Part shown: one piece after another, positions 38,014 to 43,033 of the stretch
How the letters are laid out: each line of letters starts with the position of its first letter
Position numbering within the stretch: the stretch's first letter is position 1
DNA from: an uncultured Cellvibrio sp.
GTDB taxonomy: Bacteria; Pseudomonadota; Gammaproteobacteria; Pseudomonadales; Cellvibrionaceae
Assembly: GCA_946481735.1 (NCBI GenBank)
Contig: CAMLOU010000018.1
Coordinates: 1-43,033, forward strand
Length of the DNA stretch: 43,033 nucleotides
Direction of reading: 5' to 3'
Program-made: the position numbers and the translations under genes
The notes under the pieces: generated by a model
What the model saw: the letters and a program-made list of their open reading frames with translations, nothing else
What the model was told of the DNA's origin: nothing
The model's database searches: none

Positions 38014-38322
38014 ATGAGCACTTTGCATACCGTTAACAAGTCGCCGTTCACCCACGGCACCCTGGCCTCCTGCCTGTCTATATGCGCACAAAATGACGGG
38101 ATTTTATTGCTTGAGGATGGGGTTTTCGGTGCGATGGCTACAACGCCCTGTGCCGATAAACTCACTGAATTGATCGAGTCAGGAGTGAAAGTCTATGCAC
38201 TTTCCAACGATATCAAAGCACGTGGTCTGCAAGAAAAACTTCTGAACAATATCCTGCTGACCGATTACACCGGCTTTGTACAGCTGAGTATCGATCATCG
38301 CTGTGTCCAAAGCTGGTATTGA
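38014..38322 (+). CDS. tusB: Sulfur relay protein TusB (DsrH family)
   Basis: This 102-residue third subunit of TusBCD starts STLHTVNKSPF and has ILLLEDGVFGAM and DYTGFVQL, as in TusB/DsrH. It begins 5 nt after tusC and ends 2 nt before tusE, consistent with one polycistronic message. A cysteine near the C-terminus (HRCVQSWY) is present, but its role is unclear. Confidence 0.92.
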   Translation: MSTLHTVNKSPFTHGTLASCLSICAQNDGILLLEDGVFGAMATTPCADKLTELIESGVKVYALSNDIKARGLQEKLLNNILLTDYTGFVQLSIDHRCVQSWY

Positions 38323-38324
38323 CG

Positions 38325-38657
38325 ATGAAGGTGCAGATTGATGGCCAGATCATTGAAACTGATAAAGAAGGCCATCTCAAAAATCTTAAAGAATGGAATG
38401 AAGCTGTAGCCGAGCAGCTTGCTGCGCAAGAGAACATTGTGCTGTCCCCTGCGCATTGGGAGATTGTTTATCTCCTGAGAGAGTTTTATGCCGAGTTCGA
38501 GCTAGCCCCGGCTATGCGGCCGCTGGTTAAACGCGCTGCTCAAAAACTCGGTAGTGACAAGGGTCGTAGCATCTACCTGATGCAACTCTTCCCTCCGAGC
38601 CCGGCAAGGGTTGCGGCCAAAATCGCCGGCTTGCCGCGCCCGCCTAACTGTCTGTAG
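38325..38657 (+). CDS. tusE: Sulfur relay protein TusE (DsrC family)
   Basis: This 110-residue DsrC-family protein accepts sulfur from TusD and passes it to MnmA on tRNA. The family core LSPAHWEIVYLLREFY and the tail LPRPPNCL with penultimate Cys109 are present. It lacks the second C-terminal Cys of dissimilatory DsrC, so tRNA thiolation, not sulfur oxidation, is the likely role. The ATG at 38325 matches the E. coli start. Its 3' end overlaps the converging symporter gene by 14 nt. Confidence 0.95.
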   Translation: MKVQIDGQIIETDKEGHLKNLKEWNEAVAEQLAAQENIVLSPAHWEIVYLLREFYAEFELAPAMRPLVKRAAQKLGSDKGRSIYLMQLFPPSPARVAAKIAGLPRPPNCL

Positions 38658-40014
38658 TTTTTTCCTGACTGCCCCTCTGTGCAAAGTACGACCTGGTTAA
38701 ACCGACGACTACCGGACTGAGTATAATCAGCGCAATCAAGTTAGGCACTGCCATCAGACCGTTTAGCGTATCCGCCAACAACCAGACGAAATCCAGCTGG
38801 GCTGTCGCCCCCCAATATACCGCTATCACCCAAAAGATTCGAAATGGCAGGATAGTTTTAACACCGAATAGATAACTCCAACACCGTTCACCGATGTAAC
38901 TCCACCCCAGAATGGTAGTGAAGGTGAACAAAATCAACGAGAGCGTCAGCACATGCCCGCCAATTCCCGGCAACGCTGATTCAAAAGCAGCTATCGACAA
39001 GGCTGCCCCACTCTCTCCGCTGCTCCAGACGCCTGAAGAGATAATAGCCAGACCCGTCATGGTGCAAATGATGATGGTATCAATAAAGGTGCCCATCATG
39101 CCGATCAGACCCGACTTCACCGGGTTATCACTGGTACCGGCAGCCTGCGCAATACCTGCAGTCCCCAATCCGGCCTCATTAGAAAATATACCGCGGGCAA
39201 CACCATAACGAATGGCAGCCATCACCGCTGCACCGGCAAAACCACCCGTTGCAGCAGCGGGAGTAAATGCGTGAGTAAATATCAGGGAGAAAGCAGCAGG
39301 AATGGCCGACAGGTTGATAAATAAAACCACTATCGCGGTCAGCACATAGACTACACACATAAACGGTACCAGTGACGCGGCGACCTTACCAATGCGCCTT
39401 ATACCCCCGAGAATGACAGCAGCCACAATGATCATTGTTAAAAAACCAGTCAGGCGCACATCAACTGCAAAACTCGATTCAAGTGCTTGCGCCATGCTGT
39501 TCGCCTGAACCATGTTGCCTATCCCAAAACCGGCGAATCCACCAAAGAGAGCGAAAAGCGCAGCCAACCATGCCCAGCGCGGGCCCAACCCATTTTTAAT
39601 GGCATACATCGGTCCGCCGACATGCTCACCGTTTTTGTCACGCTCTCGATAATGTACAGCCAAGACCACTTCAGAATACTTTGTTGCCATTCCGACCAGT
39701 GCTGTGCACCACATCCAGAACAGGGCGCCGGGTCCACCCCAGAAAATAGCCGTTGCCACCCCCGCAATATTGCCCGTTCCCACCGTGGCAGCGAGGCATG
39801 TCATCAACGCTTGAAAAGGACTTATCAAACCCGTTTCCGGATCGCCCTTCACCCTACCCTGCCAGAGAGACTCCACCCCTTGCTTGATACGCATTAGCGG
39901 CATCAGCCGCAAACGGATCATCAGGAAGCACCCCGTCCCGAGGATCAGCATCAACATTGGCGGCCCCCAGACAAGGCCATTGAGGAAATTCACCAGATTA
40001 TTGATAGCATCCAT
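38644..40014 (-). CDS. Sodium:alanine/glycine symporter, AGCS family
   Basis: This 456-residue protein with about eleven membrane helices belongs to the AGCS (DagA/AlsT) family that imports alanine or glycine with sodium. Signature parts are ATVGTGNIAGVATAIFWGGPGA, KYSEVVLAVHYRE, GGPMYAIKNGLG, and GIFSNEAGLGTAGIAQA with the substrate and ion-site residues. It stands alone on the minus strand, converging on tusE with a 14-nt overlap. The exact amino acid cannot be read. Confidence 0.95.
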   Translation of the reverse strand: MDAINNLVNFLNGLVWGPPMLMLILGTGCFLMIRLRLMPLMRIKQGVESLWQGRVKGDPETGLISPFQALMTCLAATVGTGNIAGVATAIFWGGPGALFWMWCTALVGMATKYSEVVLAVHYRERDKNGEHVGGPMYAIKNGLGPRWAWLAALFALFGGFAGFGIGNMVQANSMAQALESSFAVDVRLTGFLTMIIVAAVILGGIRRIGKVAASLVPFMCVVYVLTAIVVLFINLSAIPAAFSLIFTHAFTPAAATGGFAGAAVMAAIRYGVARGIFSNEAGLGTAGIAQAAGTSDNPVKSGLIGMMGTFIDTIIICTMTGLAIISSGVWSSGESGAALSIAAFESALPGIGGHVLTLSLILFTFTTILGWSYIGERCWSYLFGVKTILPFRIFWVIAVYWGATAQLDFVWLLADTLNGLMAVPNLIALIILSPVVVGLTRSYFAQRGSQEKTTDS

Positions 40015-40194
40015 GAAGTAGACTCAATTGTAGAGGAAGAAAATCATCGAATAATTCTTATCAAAGAATCAGCGAGGCGTCGAAGAATATCAGTGATGGG
40101 AAGATAACAAAATTTATGCTTGATCGCACAAACTAATCAATCGCTTGAGAAAGGGTTATCGCAGAGGGATGTGAATATAAATATTGAGCAATAT

Positions 40195-40218
40195 CAGGGC
40201 GAACCGACGTTCGCCCTG
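40195..40218. repeat. Perfect 9-bp hairpin downstream of yajC
   Basis: CAGGGCGAA (40195-40203) and TTCGCCCTG (40210-40218) form a perfect stem 15 nt after the yajC stop. No T-run follows on either strand, so a terminator role is uncertain. Confidence 0.5.
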
Positions 40219-40232
40219 CAAAAGAGCAGCCT

Positions 40233-40583
40233 CTAATCTTTAGCGGCATCAATAGACTTGATCGTGCCTTTAGGTAATACCGCATGAACGGCAACCTTCT
40301 GGAATTTCAGTTCAATGTTGTTGCCCGTTTCCAGTACCACATAGTTTTCATCTACCTTGACCACTTTACCCAACATACCACTGGTCATGATGACCTCGTC
40401 GCCTTTGGCCAGGGCAGAAACGAGCGCTGTGTGCTCCTTTTGACGTTTGCGTTGTGGACGAATGATGAAGAGGTACATGAACACAAACAAACCACCAAAC
40501 ATCAATAAGGTCACCATTGGGTTACCTTGTGGTGCTGCGCCAGTTTGCGCTTGTGCCATAGCGGAGGAAACAAAGAAACTCAT
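40233..40583 (-). CDS. yajC: YajC, Sec translocon accessory protein
   Basis: This 116-residue single-pass membrane protein associates with SecDF in the holo-translocon. A membrane helix at about 23-42 (MVTLLMFGGLFVFMYLFII) is followed by the YajC signature RPQRKRQKEH and a small cytoplasmic beta domain (GDEVIMTSGMLGKV). An AGGGG site precedes the ATG. Usually secD and secF follow; here a symporter gene lies downstream, so yajC stands alone. Confidence 0.95.
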   Translation of the reverse strand: MSFFVSSAMAQAQTGAAPQGNPMVTLLMFGGLFVFMYLFIIRPQRKRQKEHTALVSALAKGDEVIMTSGMLGKVVKVDENYVVLETGNNIELKFQKVAVHAVLPKGTIKSIDAAKD

Positions 40584-40608
40584 GAAACTAACCCCTGTTA
40601 TTTAGAAA

Positions 40609-40652
40609 AGCGCTAACTCTACCCTGTTTACACAGAGCAGGCAATTAGCGCT
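40609..40652. repeat. Inverted repeat in the yajC upstream region
   Basis: AGCGCTAA (40609-40616) and TTAGCGCT (40645-40652) flank 28 nt that contain further pairing (CCTG/CAGG). It lies between the AraC-type gene and yajC and may be a regulatory or transcript structure. Confidence 0.45.
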
Positions 40653-40692
40653 CCCTCCTGACGACCTTACGGATCGCCATTGCAGAGTTAGT

Positions 40693-40713
40693 CGCAAGAG
40701 CCAAGCTCTTGCG
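40693..40713 (-). repeat. Hairpin just after the AraC-type gene
   Basis: CGCAAGAGC (40693-40701) and GCTCTTGCG (40705-40713) form a perfect 9-bp stem with a 3-nt loop, 6 nt past the stop codon. It lacks a clear T-run, so it may protect the 3' end or terminate weakly. Confidence 0.5.
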
Positions 40714-40719
40714 CTGCGA

Positions 40720-41163
40720 TCAGGCGTAATCGCGGAACAGCTTGCGGAATACGCTGGGAGAAAGGCCCGTCCAACGTTTAAAGGCGTTGGTGAAGCTCGT
40801 GCGATCAGAAAAATCCAAGGCTTTGGATACTGTATCGACACTCATATGCTCATCAATCAAGTACTTGATGGCATAGTGGAAACGCATGCTGTCTCGCAAC
40901 TGGGCAAAGTTTGCTTGCTGCTGTTGCAGACGGCGTTGCAGCGTCCTTTTTGAAAGGTTGATGTCTTCGGCAATCTTATCGATTGACAGCTCAGCGTGAC
41001 CAACACGCTGTTGCAGTGCGTCCATGACACGCGCAGACACCCCTTCGCAAGAAGGTATTTTTGCCATCTCTAAATACTCTTCATAAGATCGAATATGTGA
41101 TCCGTCAAAAGCGTTTTCAGATGCGGCATCGTTGTTGCGGTATATACGTTGTAACTGAATCAT
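40720..41163 (-). CDS. Short AraC-family regulator, DNA-binding domain only
   Basis: From the ATG at 41163 this is a 147-residue protein. That start has a strong AAGGAGAG site 7-8 nt upstream, so I discard a longer open frame reaching 41295. About 45 uncharacterised residues precede a full AraC HTH domain (about 50-147): ELSIDKIAEDINLSKRTLQR is the first HTH and TVSKALDFSDRTSFTNAFKR the second, with GLSPSVFRK at the end. The usual N-terminal sensor domain is missing, so it likely acts without a bound effector or with a partner. Targets are unknown. It lies between bcp and yajC on the same strand. Confidence 0.87.
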   Translation of the reverse strand: MIQLQRIYRNNDAASENAFDGSHIRSYEEYLEMAKIPSCEGVSARVMDALQQRVGHAELSIDKIAEDINLSKRTLQRRLQQQQANFAQLRDSMRFHYAIKYLIDEHMSVDTVSKALDFSDRTSFTNAFKRWTGLSPSVFRKLFRDYA

Positions 41164-41389
41164 ACAGGCCTCTCCTTCTGCCAAACTAAGCTGGGCATTT
41201 ATTATAGAGATAGTGTTTGCACACCGATTGAGAGAAACAAAAAATTTAACTTCGATTCCTCCCTGCACAAACTTAAACCTACTTTCCGTGTGCACTCATT
41301 ATAGGCCAATACTGGCAGATACAAAGTCCATCTCATAAAAATTTCCTGCTTAAAAGCTGCGTAAGATCACACAATTCTAAATCCGTTTT

Positions 41390-41863
41390 TTAAAAGTGCT
41401 CTTTGATGTAAGCAATGACTTCCTGATCATGAGTTTTGGTATTTACCTTGTCCATGATATAACGCAAACGTCCATTTTTATCGACGAAAAAGGAAGTTCG
41501 TAATATACCCATAAACTCCCTTCCCATAAATTTTTTCAAGCCCCACACACCGTATTTTTCTGCAACGGCATGGTCTTCGTCGGCCAATAAATCAAAGTTA
41601 AGGTCGTACTTATCAATAAACTTTTGTAACTTTTTCGGGCTGTCCGGACTGATGCCCAAGACAACGGTATCGAGTTTTGCCAACTCCACTTTCGAGTCCC
41701 GAATACCACAAGCCTGGGTGGTACAACCCGGCGTTGCGGCTTTTGGATAAAAATAAATCACTACATTCTTTTTACCCTTAAAATCTTTCAACGAAATCGC
41801 TTCGCCTGATTGATTTTGAAGCGTAAAGGCCGGAGCCAGATTACCTATCTTGGGAAACGTCAT
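41390..41863 (-). CDS. bcp: Peroxiredoxin Bcp (thiol peroxidase)
   Basis: This 157-residue BCP/PrxQ-type peroxiredoxin reduces hydrogen and organic peroxides, with reducing power from thioredoxin. The peroxidatic Cys47 and resolving Cys52 lie in PGCTTQACG, five residues apart as in E. coli Bcp. The conserved FYPKAATPG and the SFFVDKNG strand are present. I chose the ATG at 41863, which has GGAG about 7 nt upstream; a GTG two codons earlier is too close to that site. It follows the diguanylate cyclase gene by 44 nt. Confidence 0.95.
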   Translation of the reverse strand: MTFPKIGNLAPAFTLQNQSGEAISLKDFKGKKNVVIYFYPKAATPGCTTQACGIRDSKVELAKLDTVVLGISPDSPKKLQKFIDKYDLNFDLLADEDHAVAEKYGVWGLKKFMGREFMGILRTSFFVDKNGRLRYIMDKVNTKTHDQEVIAYIKEHF

Positions 41864-41907
41864 GAGCACTCCAATAAAATTTATCCCTGATAAAAAGGTA
41901 CTGCAGC

Positions 41908-43033
41908 TCAGTTGACGTTACCATTATCAATAAGTTGCCGAGAAGCAACTGTGCATTCAATTGCACCCGTACTTATATTCAAACGATTACGCCCGAGCGT
42001 TTTCGCATCATACATTGCACGATCTGCAGAACGCAAAAGCGTTTCCGGGTCATTGCCGTGGTCCGGGAATACGCTTACACCAATACTGGCACTGATACGA
42101 GACATGTTATCGGCAGAACCGGTTTGATTTGACAGTGCATAAAGAATCTTCAATGCAACCTGCTCTGCATCCACAACAGCCTGGATATTTTCCAGTATTA
42201 CAACAAATTCATCGCCCGCTAGCCGGGCAGCGATATCCGTTTCACGAACACTCCCTTGAATACGGTTCGCTACTTCTACCAATAATCGATCACCGGCTTC
42301 GTGACCTAAAAGATCATTAACCTGTTTAAAGTGATCAAGATCAATAAACAACAGTGCCAGCTTCTCATTTTTTCGCCGCGCGCTTTGCAGCGACCGAGTA
42401 AAAGTCGCGTTGAACATGTAGCGATTAGCCAACCCTGTCAATGGATCGTAGTTTGCCAACACGCGGAGATTCTCTTCTGTACGTTTCCGCTCAGTAATGT
42501 CAGAAAATATCGTAACGTAGTGAGTCAAATTGACAAAATCATCGTAAACCCCATAAACCGCCAACTCTTGGGGGTAGTCACTACCATCAGCCCGCATACC
42601 CAAAGCCTCTCCACGCCACTCCATTCGGTTGTTTACCTGCATTTTTATAACTTTATGGAATTGTTCCGAGGGAATTTCGGGATGTTGAAAAATATAGCTG
42701 CGCCCGACCACTGAATGTTCCTGATGTCCGCTGATTTGACAAAAGGCCCGATTGGCGGCAAGTATCCGGAAATCCTTATCCAGCATCACCACCGCATTTT
42801 TGGTACATTTAAAAGCAGTTGAATAAAGCCTCAGTTGCTGTTCAGAAATTTTGCGTTGCGTCACGTCACTGACCGTGCCCGACATACGCGCCGGTAAGCC
42901 ATCACTGCTCCATTCAACAACACTGCCCCGAATCTGAATCCAGCGATATTCCGCTTCAGTATCGTGCCTTGGAATACGGTATTCCCCTTCGAATGATGTG
43001 AGTTCGCCAGCCGCAACTCGCCTGAAATACTGC
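41908..43033 (-). CDS. PAS-GGDEF diguanylate cyclase, 5' end beyond the window
   Basis: This gene is partial: the frame stays open to the window end at 43033, beyond the first in-window ATG at 42885. The upstream part encodes a PAC-like segment (EYRWIQIRGSVVEW). A second PAS domain (AFKCTKNAVVMLDKDFRILA to IFSDITERKR) and a full GGDEF domain follow. The catalytic signature is AGDEF (RLAGDEFVVI), an active-type variant. An RETD motif five residues upstream is the inhibitory I-site for c-di-GMP. NRYMF and DLDHFKQVND are typical. It should make the second messenger c-di-GMP under PAS-sensed control. Confidence 0.92.
   Translation of the reverse strand, partial: QYFRRVAAGELTSFEGEYRIPRHDTEAEYRWIQIRGSVVEWSSDGLPARMSGTVSDVTQRKISEQQLRLYSTAFKCTKNAVVMLDKDFRILAANRAFCQISGHQEHSVVGRSYIFQHPEIPSEQFHKVIKMQVNNRMEWRGEALGMRADGSDYPQELAVYGVYDDFVNLTHYVTIFSDITERKRTEENLRVLANYDPLTGLANRYMFNATFTRSLQSARRKNEKLALLFIDLDHFKQVNDLLGHEAGDRLLVEVANRIQGSVRETDIAARLAGDEFVVILENIQAVVDAEQVALKILYALSNQTGSADNMSRISASIGVSVFPDHGNDPETLLRSADRAMYDAKTLGRNRLNISTGAIECTVASRQLIDNGNVN

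Noticed and set aside
40195..40218. Rho-independent terminator after yajC
   Set aside because: The stem is perfect, but no T-run follows on either strand, so I list it only as a hairpin.

Overview
The window is an ordinary, gene-dense chromosomal segment of a Gram-negative gammaproteobacterium. Its gene families, RNase E tail and gene order (lexA-sulA close to fadBA; tRNA-Ser, yccA and tusDCBE together) resemble the Pseudomonas/Cellvibrio branch. A Cellvibrio-like organism is my best guess, an inference without any database search. I see no insertion sequence, prophage, CRISPR array, integrase or toxin-antitoxin pair, and no convincing new multi-gene system. The most notable points are regulatory or architectural.

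Layout. 1-1.5 kb: a small DUF2845 secreted protein, then the SOS pair lexA-sulA behind two LexA boxes. 1.5-9.8 kb (minus strand): a small conserved protein, a TraB/GumN-type exported protein co-translated with a mannose-6-phosphate-isomerase-like cupin, the fatty-acid oxidation operon fadBA, a cupin-type XRE regulator, an SDR and a YjbR/MmcQ protein. 10.3-16 kb: NAD malic enzyme maeA; a plus-strand trio (HopJ family, Kazal-like lipoprotein, YjbQ); a minus-strand pair (META-domain lipoprotein, DUF2956); and ffh. 16.3-18.5 kb: a CcsA/YpjD-like membrane protein and a CorB/CNNM transporter, divergent from ffh. 18.5-22.3 kb (minus): glnS, cysS, a periplasmic rhodanese and a small membrane protein.

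22.4-29.9 kb (minus) is the type II fatty acid synthesis cluster yceD-rpmF-plsX-fabD-fabG-acpP-fabF-pabC-mltG. It has intrinsic terminators after acpP and after fabF and a strong sigma70 promoter directly in front of yceD. 30-36 kb: maf/yceF, a HAD phosphatase and rluC, then a long gene-free leader and rne. 36.2-38.7 kb: tRNA-Ser(UGA), yccA and tusDCBE (sulfur relay for 2-thiouridine in tRNA). 38.6-43 kb (minus): an AGCS sodium:amino-acid symporter, a lone yajC, a DNA-binding-domain-only AraC regulator, the peroxiredoxin Bcp, and a PAS-GGDEF diguanylate cyclase that runs off the window end.

Functionally the segment joins lipid turnover (fadBA for breakdown, plsX-fab for synthesis), RNA and translation functions (rne, rluC, rpmF, yceD, glnS, cysS, tus, tRNA-Ser, ffh) and envelope functions (mltG, yajC, lipoproteins).
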